From the NCBI GenBank assembly GCA_964019055.1, contig OZ025221.1, positions 4,294,968 through 4,358,967 on the forward strand: a stretch of DNA of 64,000 nt, given 5' to 3'. Shown in pieces: positions 10,955 through 23,972 of this stretch. The translations under genes were made by a program, and so were the position numbers. The notes beneath the pieces are model-generated. The model worked only from the letters and a program-made list of their open reading frames with translations. It did not search any database and was not told where the DNA came from. Positions within the stretch are counted from its first letter, which is position 1; each line of letters begins with the position of its first letter. This stretch comes from Anthopleura xanthogrammica (Eukaryota > Cnidaria > Anthozoa > Actiniaria > Actiniidae).

Positions 10955-12067
10955 TTATAATTCAGTATTGAAACTTCTCTGTGACGACATGCGTGTCGTA
11001 AAAGTTCCCGCACGTCGCACGGAAACGTTGTCATGGAGACGGCTCCATTGGAGACACAGCACTTGTTTGAAACGCCGCCGAAAGTCCTCCGACACCAACG
11101 AGTATATGATGGGGTTGACCGAGCTGTTTGCGAGGAGAAGAGCCGTGCAGATATTGTAGATGGCCCAAATGTACTCGAAGCTGCTCACGTTTACGAAGAC
11201 AGACACGATTCGGAAGACGTGGAATGGAAGCATGGTGGAGGCGAAAGCCAGCACGACAGGGATCAGGATCTTGAGGGCTTTGGTGTTCTGATCGTCATGC
11301 TTCCTGGCCTTTTTGTTGTGGTTGTTGTACTTCTTCCCGACCAAATTCCTCATGTCTTTGTGTAAGTTCTTGCTGGCACGGATTTTTTTCGCGATTTGGA
11401 CATAAGTCCATAAGATGATTGTCAGGGGAAGAAAGTACCAGAAAAAGGACAATGAGAAGATGTACAAAGGTAAAGTGGTGTGAAGCATTGGCCAGTTAGG
11501 AGTGCAGTCGATAGTTCCTTTACCGTGGATATCAACCAGGTATTCCATGACAAAAAACAGAGGTAAAGTAATGTCAATAAAGGCGAACATCCAGATGAAA
11601 ATAATGACCCACTTTGCCGCTTGAAGAGTCTTCTGTACGTGCATACTACGCACAATTGCCTTGTATCTGTCGATTGCTATAGCAACAATCGAACCAATCG
11701 AAACGCCGAAAAATATATCAGAGAGTGGGTAGATAATTTTACATGTAAAGTAGCCCAGAGGCCAGTGAAATGGGTCTTCGTTCTTGACAAGAATGAAGGG
11801 ATAACAGATAGCCAAGATTCCAAGATCTGCGATAGCGAGATTCAAGATGTAGTAATTAACAGCAGTACTGGCTTTACGGTTACATGATGTGATAATCACG
11901 ACTAAGAGATTCCCGACTAGACCAACACAACAGATAACTGCACTAAGGCATAATCTAAAGATCTGAACGCCGTACGGTTCGAGTTCGCCACGCACGAGCG
12001 GCGTCGGGCCCACGTCGGATCCGTTCGTGTTATTCGGTAAAAGTCCGGATATGTTCGTAATATCCAT
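10955..12067 (-). CDS. Class A (rhodopsin-like) G-protein-coupled receptor, peptide-receptor type
   Basis: A 370-residue intronless coding region with seven hydrophobic segments. Hallmarks: N53 in TM1 (GNLLVVI); NLAIAD with D81 in TM2; C109 at the start of TM3 and C188 in loop 2 for the conserved disulphide; DRY at 133-135; P281 in TM6 within ASTMLPFH (no Trp at the usual CWxP position); NPIIY at 318-322; then an amphipathic helix (EDFRRRFKQVLC) with a possible palmitoylated Cys. The N-terminus has N-glycosylation sequons (N5, N12, N15) and no signal peptide. A long basic third loop precedes TM6. It resembles neuropeptide receptors, but the ligand cannot be read from the sequence. A splice acceptor (TTTTCAG) 80-90 bp upstream of the ATG suggests at least one upstream non-coding exon. 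Confidence 0.92.
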   Translation of the reverse strand: MDITNISGLLPNNTNGSDVGPTPLVRGELEPYGVQIFRLCLSAVICCVGLVGNLLVVIITSCNRKASTAVNYYILNLAIADLGILAICYPFILVKNEDPFHWPLGYFTCKIIYPLSDIFFGVSIGSIVAIAIDRYKAIVRSMHVQKTLQAAKWVIIFIWMFAFIDITLPLFFVMEYLVDIHGKGTIDCTPNWPMLHTTLPLYIFSLSFFWYFLPLTIILWTYVQIAKKIRASKNLHKDMRNLVGKKYNNHNKKARKHDDQNTKALKILIPVVLAFASTMLPFHVFRIVSVFVNVSSFEYIWAIYNICTALLLANSSVNPIIYSLVSEDFRRRFKQVLCLQWSRLHDNVSVRRAGTFTTRMSSQRSFNTEL

Positions 12068-12148
12068 GTTATTGAGTAAATGACCGCGTTAATGGAACTG
12101 CACACCTTGGAGATGGATGTCTTAGTATCCGGTCACTCTACACACCTG

Positions 12149-15100
12149 AAAACCGGAAAATAACACAAAAGTTAATCGAACTCAAAGATCGATCTTAAGT
12201 AGTAATCTTTTTCCTCTGAGGGAAGCTGGCTTTTAATGTAGTGGTGCTCAGAGGTCAGGGGTGCGAGGCTTAGAACAGAAAAGCTATTAGTAAAAGGTAA
12301 ATGTGATTGATTTTGCTTCGATCACGCGGGGAATGGTTGCACAATTCTCCCGAACCAGGAGCTCATGTTGTAAACATCGTCGTCAAAATCAACATGTGAG
12401 TTGAGTGTTGTATGTTGTAAATATAGAATGTAATGGTAGTGTGTGTGTGGAGCGAGCCTTACAGAAGAGCCCCGTACGTGGAGTGATAGAATATAAGTTT
12501 TTATGTATAAAGCGCTCGAAGCTAAGGTGCACCCTTCACCCCCTTCAAACTATCAATGCTCCTTATTACGTGTATTTAAAGCTAAAGGTACACAGAAAAG
12601 AGAGAAGTCGAAACAGACGTGGAGATCCAGAGGTTCGAACCTTGGTAGGGTTGTCAAAGAGATCATAAAGACGTATGAAAAAGAAGAGGAAAAAAAATTC
12701 CCACCCCCTCCCCCTAAACAAAAAATTGTACCGGCTTCCCTAACAACTTACTTTTCTTAAATCTTTTATCCCAACTCTTACTACCTTGACAACTGAATTT
12801 AAAGTCAATGAAAATGCGATTCCAAGGCATGTTTCTAAAGGGAAATATCACATACATAAAATATCTCTTTTTTTTTCCGGAAAAGCATCCGCGAGAACCA
12901 GTTTAGCAGCAGACAGCGTGGGGTTTCTTACCGCCCTTCAAGCACAGTTGCCTAAATCTTGTTATTTCGATTCATGTTGGATTAGAGTGCGCCGCTGTGA
13001 AAGCAACCTACTTTGAGGACGAAGGAGCTAATTATAATATTGGATTCGAAATTACATGAAATATTACCGAACAGAAAAGTTCTAAGGGATGCGCACTGAA
13101 AAAAACTGATAAAATCTCTCGAAATTGTGATTTCGAAATTAAAGTTTTTTGGCTGTAGTTGTTTTGTTTTTTTCAGATTGTTTTTCATTCTAGGTTTATG
13201 TTATTTTCTACATTTTTAAATTAATTATGCTTAGCATATTTTTTAGCCTTATTTTTCCGCTGGTTCTATTAAATCAGAAACGTAAAATGAAAGGAAAAAA
13301 AGCAAGGAGAATCATGAAAATTTGTTCAACACAATAAATCTATCATTGAAGCCAGAGAAAGACATGTTTTGCCGAAAACAAGTTAAAAACGCGCTAAAAA
13401 CCAGAACCAAAAAGGCTAGGTAAACCGGACTCCTAGTGAAGTCAAATTCTATAGATTCTGAAATATTAATAGCCTATATTCTTACAATTTAGTAGGATCT
13501 TGTTTCCGGGTGTTGTCCTTCATGGTTCGTCAACTAATATGAAACAAATGTTTTCCCAGAGGTAGTTGGTGGGCGTACGAGATGTAAACTACTTCAATAC
13601 CTTTTTCTTTTTCAAGCCATTTAAACCTTCCCATTCTCTAAAGTACAAATTATTGTGTTTTTAAAGCTTTTCTCACCTTATTCTCCGCTCTTCAAAAGTA
13701 TAATTAAGCTTGACTGTGAAAAACGATCAAACGGTTCACATCTACGTTGGAGTTCAATTTGTATAAAACTAAGGACGCGAGACGAATACAAACACAACAA
13801 TTAAAGCATCTACATAGGAAATGGAACGGTGTTCCTACTCTGTTCTGCTTACACTCCAAGTAATAGTCAAACTGCCTCCAAACCACTTACGTTAAAGCTT
13901 TTATTCCTATTGTGTTATCAGCTACGAATATGCAAATTGCTCGGGGACTTTTTCGCAGCTTTCTAGAGTCGTTTGTCGACCATTTAGTCTCTAACCTTAT
14001 CTACATTTTTCCTCTGCAGAAAAATCTTTAAAAAATCATTGCAAAAAAAAAATTTTTTTTTGAAAAAGAAAAGTTTATTTAGCAAAGAAAAATATAAATT
14101 GTTTATCGATATTTTTTTTTTCATTCATTGTTATTTACTTAAGAATTATAAACGCATTTCAAGTGCCTTTTGAGTCGTTCCTGGAAAAGCGAAGTTTAAA
14201 ATTATATTTATTAGTTTTTCTTCTCGATAAATATCAAAATTAGATTCTGTAAAGGAAGAGTTCTAAGTTTGTTTGAAAAAAAGAAAACAATAAACAAACA
14301 AAAAGAGCTTTGGAAACCGGGATACATAATCTTATGAATGCTAGGAAAAAATAGGAATGTTTATTGAAGCAATTTCAGAACTTACTCGTTCGAAAATTCC
14401 AAAAAGCCAGAAGCTTCACTTTGAGCTTGTTTGGAAAATAATAAAACAAAAACGAAGCAAAAAGAGCTTTGGAAATCAGGATACATTATTTTATGAAGGC
14501 TGGGGAAAATAGGAATATTGATTGAAGAAATCCGGAACCTTACCCGTTTGCACGGCAAAGCCTTGAATGATATCTTGTAATGAAAAATCAATCGACGGAG
14601 ATCTCGAACTATACTTCATGCGGCCGCAATCTTCACTCGTTGAGTGAATGAAGTAGCCCAGGAAAATGCTTTATAATGACCGTTATAATAGGTGTCACCA
14701 AAACGAGAACTTGTCGCATAAAATTGTATTGAGGAATCATTGTCCTCAATATTTGCATAAAACAGGCAGAAAGTTAAATCCTCTGGAGAATGAGACTTAA
14801 TTCTATCAATCAGCCACTTTCAATATTACTGTTCTCTCAATTAAAAAACCTGGTATTTTTTGCACACCAGAAATATCAGAAAATTAAAACTTGTAGGCTT
14901 AGGAAGCGATGCTCTTATCATTCCTGTCTTTAGCTTTGAATTATTTGTTATTTCGCGAAACAAATTGAATCTTTTGTGCCATCGAAGAGGGGGGCATCTT
15001 GAGTTTATCTGTATTTTCATTTTTCGCATCGTTGTCAAAGAAAACTAATTGCTGAAAGTTAATTAGTAAAGAGGCCTAGCTAAAGAACAATATGAGACGT

Positions 15101-16237
15101 AATGAACTATGTATACATTAATTTTGAAATTAAAATATAATTGAGATAAATAAACTCCAAAAAAGCGGACAAAAAATGTCTATGTTAGATGCTAAAATAA
15201 CAATATGTGAGACAGAAAAAGACAAAAAGGAGAGAGATGAAAGAATGAAGGATAGAGGCAGAGAGTACGTGGGAAAAGTCTACAAAAATTGAAATATTTG
15301 AAGATTAAGACGGGCCACAATTAGGCCCTTTTTCTTATCTGTATCTTCAGTTTGGCTCCTCAAATTTTTGTTGTCTCGTCTGGTCTTCAAAGATATGAAT
15401 ATTCGCGACTAAAAATATCTGTTTTTATGCTATCTTAGTAGGTAGATTCGTCCTTATCTTTATCATTACTTTGATTGTAATCAGTCAGCTCGTGAAATTT
15501 TGAATAGTTTTGCGTCGTGCAAGGAATGGAAAATGGGAAGATGAAAAATAGAAGAAACGGAGGAATATATAATGGGAAAACAATCGAATGGAGAAAATTA
15601 GAAAGATTGATAGATAAATAGTTATGTTGAACTTGGCTTCCAAGTATCGAATAAAATCTAGATTAACACTTGTTAATGTGGTTAACAAGGAAAGATAAAA
15701 CTGCCACGTTTGAGTGGCATGACGAATAACTACTTGCATGTACAGACCCAACAGCCTTTACCTTCAAAAATATAAAAAAGAACAAACGAAAACTTACCTA
15801 AAGAAACAGCAAGGAAATTGAGGAAAAGTTTGTTTTGAAAAACATGAGAAAAACACGAAAAATTTGGTTTATGACGGAGCTTAATTTTTTCCGATAAAGA
15901 TAAGTTTTTTAAAACGAATTTAGTTGAGAAACTCTACAGATCATCTAGTTTAGGAAAAATTAAAAGTGAACGATTGTAAATTTTTGACGCGCTTGAAAAG
16001 AGAAACGCCGGGCAGGTGATCTTGAACAAGTGAATGGTTTGTCGCAGTAAAAACCGTGTAAGTGTGGAGGAAATTGCATTGATCGTACTGTAAATAACTT
16101 CTAAAAACATGTTTATAAAGGACGTATTGTGTGTCTCTTGTTTGCTTACGTAAATGGATATAAGTATAAGAAATAAATGACGTGAATAATGGTAGTTTTT
16201 AGATCTTGCAATTCTAATTATAAACCAGCCAAACCAA
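12149..16237. other. Intergenic region, no coding exon recognised
   Basis: AT-rich DNA upstream of the GPCR. A perfect B-box-like GGTTCGAACC at about 12631 suggests a SINE relic. Several minus-strand donor-like GTAAGT sites occur (about 13677, 14380, 15790); they could belong to GPCR 5' UTR exons or introns but cannot be assigned. Two similar passages near 14260-14330 and 14420-14520 (AACAAAAAGAGCTTTGGAAA) form a diverged repeat pair. Confidence 0.45.
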
Positions 16238-16445
16238 GCATCGGTTTTGTCTAACCCTGAAACAACCGACCTCTGGGCTGATCTAAGTCAGGGCATGGCT
16301 AACTCACAGATTGAACCCTGAAACAACCTCTGGGTTGATATAAGTCAGGGCATGGCTAGCTCACAGATTGAACCCTGAAACAACCTCTGGGCTGATCTAA
16401 GTCAGGGCATGGCTAACTCACAGATCGAACCCTGAAACAACTTTA
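16238..16445 (-). repeat. 57-bp tandem repeat (SINE family 2 tail), about three units
   Basis: Units run from CCCTGAAACAACCTCTGGGC to CTAACTCACAGATTGAA, with periods 61, 57 and 57 bp. The same monomer occurs at 19815-19960, about 41430-41500 and 47215-47530, in two cases joined to a tRNA-like SINE body. This copy lacks the body. Confidence 0.85.
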
Positions 16446-16547
16446 ATTTGTGTTTATTATTTATGCTGAACAAATCAGATAAGTACAAAACCTCAGGGCT
16501 GTACTTGTGGCTCTCAGGACCGCTATTTCACGTTGTCATCGAGCCAC

Positions 16548-16702
16548 ATGAAGGTCTAACCATTTGCGATGTTATTACAAAGGCAGCACCTTCTCCTCAG
16601 TTATTTTTTTAGACCCTGAGTGTTGGTTCAGGAAATGAACTCACAACTTCGGGCACAACGTTAACAGATCGATGTTCAACCAACTGAGCCAACCGGGTAA
16701 TA
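16548..16702 (-). mobile_element. tRNA-derived SINE, family 1
   Basis: On the minus strand it starts with CCGGTTGGCTCAGTTGGTTG (an A-box-like tRNA head). A degenerate B box follows (GAGTTCATTTCC), then AACACTCAGGGTCT, then GAGAAGGTGCTGCCTTTG. The same body occurs at 44095-44262 and 45545-45640. Confidence 0.75.
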
Positions 16703-17039
16703 ATGTAAGCGTCACACAAAAACTTGTTCGGTGCAAAGTTTTAATTTCCCAGTCAAGTGTGAAAACGTGCGTGTAAGACAAGCAAGATCATTTTGGGAAA
16801 GAATAGTGAAATAGTGATTGAGGTTCTGTTGATGTGTGTTTCAAAAATAATTAAGATGCTTAATTTGTTTTTGCTTACGCGTTTTTTAATCTTACAAATT
16901 CACGATATCTTTCGGAAAAACTTCTTTTTGCTTCTTATTTTAATTAAAATCTTTTTAAAATATTAAAATATACATTTTTTTATTTTTTTGCTTGTCTTTT
17001 TTTTTTCTTGTAACATTCTTTTCTTTTTCTTGTGAGACA

Positions 17040-17042
17040 AAT

Positions 17043-17077
<35 letters not shown>

Positions 17078-17092
17078 GACAGAGACAGAGAC
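17040..17092. repeat. GACA/GAGACA microsatellite
   Basis: About 50 bp of GACA units passing into GAGACA. A third tract of the same motif in the window, after 597-891 and before 20587-20960. Confidence 0.9.
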
Positions 17093-17792
17093 CGGACAGA
17101 GTTCTCCACAGCATGAAGAAAAAAAACCCGAACCTTTTTCATTTCATTCTCATTAATTCGATTTTTTTTCCGCATTCTAATTCCTATCACCAAACCACCA
17201 ATCATAGCCAAATGAAGGAGTTACCTTTCCACTATTCTACAGTAACTACTTCAGCCTAGATTATCGAAGAATCACTTGTAAAATAACCGATACAAAAACC
17301 TTTTGTTTTAAGCAAATAAACGGATCTCAAACGGCAATTTCAAGAGAGCTCAAGATATCGTCTCAGTAATCGTTTGAAGATGGGTCAAGAGAGCTTTCTT
17401 GCCTGCTATTAAGAAAATAAATGGACTAGATAGCACAAGGTCAAGAATTTAGATGATAGATCAATTCTTTATAAATCCTCCCTTGTTCCTTGTGCCCGGC
17501 GTATGTTGACACAAGATTAAAATACGTAAGCTTCTTATTTATTTTCTTCCTTCCTCGTCGTCGACGTCTTTTCTTCTTTTTTTTTGTTGGTTTTTTTGTT
17601 TTCGTTGTTTTATTCCTTTAACCGGGATTTTTAATTACGAGTTTTTAATGAAGACAAGAGCGCTCTCAGTTAATTATTTTGCCAGTACTTCACGTATCGA
17701 TTGATCAATGCCGCCTTATCGAGAGTTTTAGAAGAGGACGACATTCATATATATATTTATACATATATATATTATTTATATCTTAAGCTTAC

Positions 17793-17836
17793 CTGATCCA
17801 AGCTGATCTTTAGCGATCGAGATTTTCTTATCAATG
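17793..17836 (-). other. Candidate small exon, possibly GPCR 5' UTR
   Basis: Minus-strand reading gives a strong acceptor (TTTTTATTTCAG), 44 nt, and a strong donor (GTAAGCTT). No coding frame is recognised. It could be an upstream non-coding exon of the GPCR at 10955-12067, which shows an acceptor just before its start. No transcript evidence is available. Confidence 0.25.
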
Positions 17837-18540
17837 CTGAAATAAAAAAGAATAAAAATTCCTGTCAGAGAGATTACTACAAGTTGAAGGTTCTAAAAAG
17901 GCAACCATTCCTGCTCAATTTCAAATCGTTACTCTATTAAATGAAGTGAAAATACTTTTTCTGGTAAGAAAACACTCAATTACCTGGCCTGGCGGTTGAT
18001 ATCAAACCCCTTTATCAAAAATTAATCGTAGGAATAAAATACTTTGAGCGTTGACTGAAACGCAACAAAATGAACCCTCTGAGTTTTACGGCCACAAGAC
18101 GTCTTTCCAACCGAGGGTGAAAATCTCTACGTAGCTTTGGGAAGAGGAAATGCTTCCCTAAAGAAGCGCAAGGAAGACCGTGTAGAAACTAGGCCAGGCC
18201 AAGCCAGGATCGAGATATTAAAAGCGTCAATATTAACAACAGATGTCCGGCTGTCTTAGCTGAATGAATATCGTTATTGATTTCAATTTTGGTCGATCTT
18301 GGCCGTTGTCATGGCAATGTCAATCAAGCAGAGGTCAAGAAAGGGGCTGATTGGAGTGTTGGTAAAGCTATCCGGCTTGATTACCGGAGCGTTTGGTGAT
18401 CCAAGCTCGATCGCCAATTACGGGGAATATTTCTGTACCGGTTGATTAATTTATGCCGGATTCGCGTTTAAAGTACACCATCAACACCCTCCCTGTTCAT
18501 TAGCGGTATTCAATACCAAGCACTACAAGGTTAAATCCTT
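17837..18540. other. No gene recognised; higher-complexity block at 18240-18450
   Basis: 18240-18450 has higher GC and complexity than its surroundings, as conserved regulatory DNA often does, but no ORF or motif is assignable. Confidence 0.4.
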
Positions 18541-18652
18541 CCGGGGGGGGGGGGGGGGACACTGCATGGCCCTGTTATCCAACTTCTTATCAACAACAAC
18601 AAAATCAAGTCCTCAATACACCGATATATAATTTAACTCTCTTTAAGAAAAA

Positions 18653-18731
<79 letters not shown>
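18541..18731. repeat. Poly-G run and (CT)n microsatellite
   Basis: An uninterrupted run of about 17 G at 18542-18558 is followed by about 77 bp of CT repeat at 18655-18731. The Arg-Glu dipeptide ORF over it is an artefact. Confidence 0.95.
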
Positions 18732-18734
<3 letters not shown>

Positions 18735-19303
18735 GCACTGATATAAGAACCGATATTCAAGACTTTTCACATCGACTTGTAACCCAGTTAAAAAAATATC
18801 ATAGCACAAAAGTAACGAATGGATGAACAAGAAATAAAAAAAAAGATCAAAAGAACGCCCCAAGCTATCTGTACGAACAATATTCTAAGGTTCATGTGGT
18901 ATATCTATTCACTTCTAAAGTCGCTCTCTCCCACGTCTTTTTGTCTTGTAAGAGTTTTTATATCATGATGCTGCAGGGTTAAGTACATTATTTGTCAAGG
19001 CTCCAGAATGAATAATGTTCAATAATGGATTTGTAAGTGGTGTTAGGAGTCCATTAGTCTAGCCTATTTGTACTCTAGTGGTGGTGGTTGACCGTACGTC
19101 ACCTAGAGGGCTGCCCTTGTTGCTTTAGTCAATGTGATAAGTGTTACTTACGTAAATATATCAACACTTTCTGACTAAAGACGGTTTTCAATCCGGATAT
19201 GATGTTATTGAATTATGGACTCTTTTGATTGGCTGATTCGTACTACATGTAAAGTGAAGCTGCATCAACGGCCGGGGTGAAAAGAGATAACTTGAAAACG
19301 ACA

Positions 19304-19405
19304 CAAATACCTCGAGTGATACGGGATGACCCGGTAAATACCTCGAGTGATACGGGATGACCCGGAAAATAACTCGAATGATACGGGATGACCCGGTATG
19401 ACACG
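19304..19405. repeat. 31-bp tandem repeat, three units
   Basis: Units of CTCGAGTGATACGGGATGAC and flanking bases repeat at 31 bp spacing with few mismatches, then decay into a partial fourth unit. Confidence 0.85.
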
Positions 19406-19496
19406 GGATCAGTGAAGATGATAAGAGATGGTACGACAGAAGGGGATGCATGAACCTCACCGCCTATGCCTATATCACCATGGCAATAGACCTTTT

Positions 19497-19680
19497 TAGC
19501 TCAGCGTAATGTTTTCTCATCATTCAGACCACGTGTCATTCTCTTGAGAATAAGATTGTTTGTTTGAGTTGTATCCATATCCATATGTCTTCTCATGCGC
19601 AACCATTAAACAAAGAAATGATACTCTAGGGAATGACAGGTGGTCTGAAATGGGAAAACATGATGCCCAAGTTAAAATGA
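19497..19680. mobile_element. MITE family B, diverged copy
   Basis: The ends pair as inverted copies: TTCTCATCATTCAGACCACG..GTCATTCTCTTGAGA at the left against GGGAATGACAGGTGGTCTGA..ATG at the right. It shares the TCAGACC..CATTC core with 10003-10147 and 59389-59519. Confidence 0.5.
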
Positions 19681-19683
19681 ATA

Positions 19684-19960
19684 GAGGTGGACGTGTATGT
19701 GGTTTGAACCCTTGACCCGCGGCATCACGTGTGTAGAGAGTTTGCCAGGTCTCTCTTTTGGTTGTAGGTTTTCCTCCAATTTTCCTCCCTCCACAAAACC
19801 TATCAATCTATAAGTTAGCCATGCCTTAGATCAGCCCAGAGGTTGTTTCAGGGTTTCATCTGTAAGTTAGCCATGCCCTGACTTAGAACAGCCCAGAGGT
19901 TTTTTCAGGGTTTGATCTGTGTGTTTTCTATCTGTGGGTTAGCCGTGCCCTAACTATATT
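19684..19960 (+). mobile_element. SINE family 2 with 57-bp tail repeats
   Basis: A tRNA-like head relic (GGTTTGAACCCTTGACC at about 19700) is followed by a CT-rich body (GGTTTTCCTCCAATTTTCCTCCC). Two and a half tail units of the 57-bp repeat then follow (AGTTAGCCATGCC ... GCCCAGAGGTTGTTTCAGGG). It shows the order head-body-tail directly. Confidence 0.7.
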
Positions 19961-20586
19961 AGTACAGTCATAACAGCCAGCATTCGAAAGCATATACTAA
20001 GATAAGTATTTAAGCAAAATTTGAGTGCTCTAGCTTAAATACTAGGAAAGTTACAGCAATTTAAGATTAGAAGGATTTGTATGTGAAATACAGCTGTTAC
20101 CCGACCAGCCTAGTTTTCATGTTTTGCCACATTTTAAATGCTCGTGCACAATTACTAATTCACTGATGGTATTTCATGTGAAGAAAAAATATCTCCTCAA
20201 TTCAAAATATTTCATTAAGCTTCTTCTTTATTGCATAAGGTCTATAGAATCGACAGAAGATATGTTTAGAATCACATTACATTCTTATGAGGATCCTCTG
20301 TCTTAAGTATGATTTATTTGGCACTCATGCAGACGCACATAATCAACACTATCTTGTTTCGATCCTTTACTTTTCCTTTTATTAATTAACGATAATCAAA
20401 GAAAAAATCTGCTAATACCACCTGACACTAAACATTTCAGTTTAAAGGATTTCAAACTAAGTTAATAAGATTTAGAAAATGGTCGAAAACTGAGATAAGT
20501 ACTTGAGTGGATTATCGAAATAAAGTTTCGTGAAGATGATAAGAATTGCGATGATTAGAAATCTAAAATAGAGAGCACTCGTTAGT

Positions 20587-20961
<375 letters not shown>

Positions 20962-21390
20962 AAAACAAACACAAACAAACCGTACGATAGGATTTCTAAC
21001 CTGAATTCGAACGGACTATGGTTTGGCTTCATGTTCAATTGAAGTAATAAAACAATAACGTGACTCGGATCAGAACGTTAATGTACGCGTGTACGCCCCG
21101 AGTCATGGCCCAAGGACATGTCGTCAACATGATAAGTAGCTGGCCAGACTGGCCACAATTCACAGACAGGGAAGGGGACGTGGGGATTCTTGTATAAATG
21201 ATAACTCATATAAACTCATATAAACTCATATATGCATAAACAATTCTGCTCCTGACTTTGGTTATGCCTGGTAACGATATCGAAGTGACTTACTCTATTT
21301 TAGACTATCGTTTATTTTTGTTTTGTTTCTTTTTATTTTCCATTCTGTTGAGACACTCTCTTAGGTTGAAAAGGCATTATGACACTTTTT

Positions 21391-21545
21391 CTCCCCTTTT
21401 CTCTCTCTATTTCTCCCCCTTTTCTCTCCCTATTTTCCCCCTTTTCTCTCCCTATTTCTCCCCTTTTCTCTCCCTATTTCTCCCCTTTTCTCTCCCTATT
21501 TCTCCCCTTTTCTCTCCCTATTTCTCCCCCTTTCTCCCCTTTTTA
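21391..21545. repeat. Pyrimidine minisatellite, 22-bp unit
   Basis: About seven units of CCCCTTTTCTCTCCCTATTT plus TC repeat in tandem, a strictly pyrimidine-biased strand. No gene is seen around it. Confidence 0.9.
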
Positions 21546-22579
21546 TCCATTTTCTCTCCTTTTTTCTGCCCCGAATTCAAAATGTAAATACCACATTTGT
21601 AAATTGTTGTAAATAAATCAAACGATTGACTTGACAACACTATCCGACGCACGACTCCGACGCACGACTCCGACGCACTATACGAGTGTTTACGTAAAGT
21701 AAGACAGTATTTATATTTACATTTTGCCACGACAACGACGCCGAGATTCGTGACTCGTAGGCAGAACAGGATCGAGAGACCGATTAAGTGATTCCGGCTT
21801 AACAAACTCGTTTTACTAATAACAAACTCATAAAAGTTTGATTTGCCTCTTGTCAAAGCCACCTACTTAAGTGTACCGTCTTCTTGAGGCGTTCTACAGA
21901 TGCTATAGCTTCAAGTGTTCGAAAATACAGCGATAGACGATATATCAGGGGCATGTTGTTCAAGGGTGCCATTTATTAGCTATAAACTTGGAATATTTTA
22001 GCCCTAAATTAGCTAATATAACAATGGATAGCTATTGTGTTTATAAACTTACCGTTCAAAATAGAATTCGGAGACAAACTTCGTCAATGGCCAGGTGGAA
22101 ATGTGTATTGTGTTTACGAGTCTTTACTTAGAGACCGTTGTTTGATCTTGCCGCTACAAGATATCATTAAAGAGCTATTAGTAACTTGAAAATGCTGTTG
22201 GGAAACCTTGTTTAGACTAGAAAATTGTTTTTGTTCCTATCATTGACAAAACACTCAGGGAAAAACAAAAGAACATGGTCAAATGGGAGTGCTATTTATA
22301 AAAGTGTCTTCTAGAAGGTAGAATAGACAGAAAGATAAATTTAGATGATAATATGGGGGTTTAAGCTTTGTGAGAAAAGAACCTGATTGTGGAAAGGGGA
22401 AACAATGATTGTAATAAAAATAGTAAGCGCCAATACAAGATAAAAATGGAGATAGGAAAAAGAGTGCAAGCCGGCAGAGAATAGATAACAACAACAACAA
22501 AAGAAACAAGGAGACGAATCAGAAGAAGGTGAAAAAGAAAAAGGAGAAAAGTACGAGACAAATTTAAAACGTACGAGAA
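21546..22579. other. No gene recognised
   Basis: Mixed AT-rich sequence. A short GACTCCGACGCAC direct repeat occurs at about 21645-21680 (three times at 14 bp spacing). No supported exon is seen. Confidence 0.4.
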
Positions 22580-22810
22580 AGATAAAGAGAAGGAGAAGGA
22601 GAAAGAGAAGGAGAAGGAGAAGGAGAAGGAGAAGGAGAAGGAGAAGGAGAAGGAGAAGGAGAAGGAGAAGGAGAAGGAGAAGGAGAAGGAGAAGGAGAAG
22701 GAGAAGGAGAAGGAGAAGGAGAAGGAGAAGGAGAAGGAGAAGGAGAAGGAGAAGGAGAAGGAGAACAAGGACAAGGACAAGGGTAAGGAGAACAAGGACA
22801 AGGACAAGGG
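22580..22810. repeat. (GGAGAA)n microsatellite and GGACAA variant
   Basis: About 185 bp of GGAGAA units is followed by AAGGACAAGGACAAGGGTA repeated twice. It is strictly purine on the plus strand; the long Leu- or Phe-Ser-rich minus-strand ORFs over it are artefacts. Confidence 0.95.
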
Positions 22811-23972
22811 TAGGAGAAAAAGAAAAAAGCTTAGAACTCTGAGAGATGAAGCAAAAGCAAGAAAAATAAGTAATGAAAATAAAATTAAAAAACAACAATA
22901 ATAGTAACGAAAAGTTACTTACAAAAAACTTAGGCCTTTTGTGATATCGAAAGCTACACCTGGTCGCAAGACTTTACCGGCTTCCTGAGATTCAATTCCT
23001 TAGATCTGTTTCTACTGCGACGGCTTGACTGATGTAAGGCAGGTTACATAAGCTCCGTGCATAAATCACGAAGGTAGGGGAGGGGGATAATTAACGTATA
23101 CAACGTCTAAAAATACACACGGACATCACTAAACACTCTGACTGACGCATCAAATTTCATTCGAAAAATACTCATAAAAACAGGACAATTTAAAAAACTG
23201 TGTGAAATTTAAATTTTCTCATTCTTACTATAATTTTTCGCTGTAAGGTACTTAATAAAAGGATTCCCAATTCAGTTAACGTTTTGGGCTAGACAAATTT
23301 GACAGCACAGATAGTAAAAAAGCGGTTCTTTAATAGTAAACACATAAAAACACGAAAGTACTTTTCACTAAAACATTGCTTTAAGCTATATTTTGAAGTC
23401 ATCACCGCTGCGCATGCGCATCACTGTAACTAGCGACAGCATCAAAGTTAAATATCTTGACCAATCAAAACATAGCACGGAGAAGTCACATCGGTGGGCA
23501 CGATTTTGTTATCGCCCTTAGGAAAAAAACTTTCCCTAGAAACAAGAAATATCCTAAGTCAGCAACGTTATATTTTTGTAATATGTTTTCTTAGAAATCA
23601 GTAATTCGCTTCAGTGAATGACACATTTGCACATAAAATTTAAGGGGAAAAATTTTTTTCCGTGATTATTTAAACAAATTCAGATATTTTATCTATTAAT
23701 TTAATTTTATTAATATTCTTATCACCAAATTTACCGATACTTTCTTTTATATCTATAAGTTCGTATTTACTAAAGTTTTCATTTTTCGTCCTTCTTCAGG
23801 CCTTTCCTCTTCTTATTGCCTCTTTTTCTCCCTGTCCACACTGTTTTGTCTACCTCTCTCGTGCTTATAGTTTCAAACGAACGCCCATGAGTCACGTTAT
23901 TCCGGCACTAGTTCGCTTATATAAACACCAAAGTCAATAAACGTTTTCCAGGAAAAATCAACTGCTAAACAA

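Noticed and set aside
11033..11887. Plus-strand ORFs over the GPCR
   Set aside because: Antisense shadows of a well-supported receptor; no domain and no splice context.
16255..16440. 57-bp repeats with regular spacing, superficially CRISPR-like
   Set aside because: The repeats are directly adjacent with no unique spacers and recur with a SINE body in a eukaryotic genome.
22341..22898. Leu- or Phe-Ser-rich ORFs of 148-185 codons
   Set aside because: Translations of the GGAGAA microsatellite on the minus strand.
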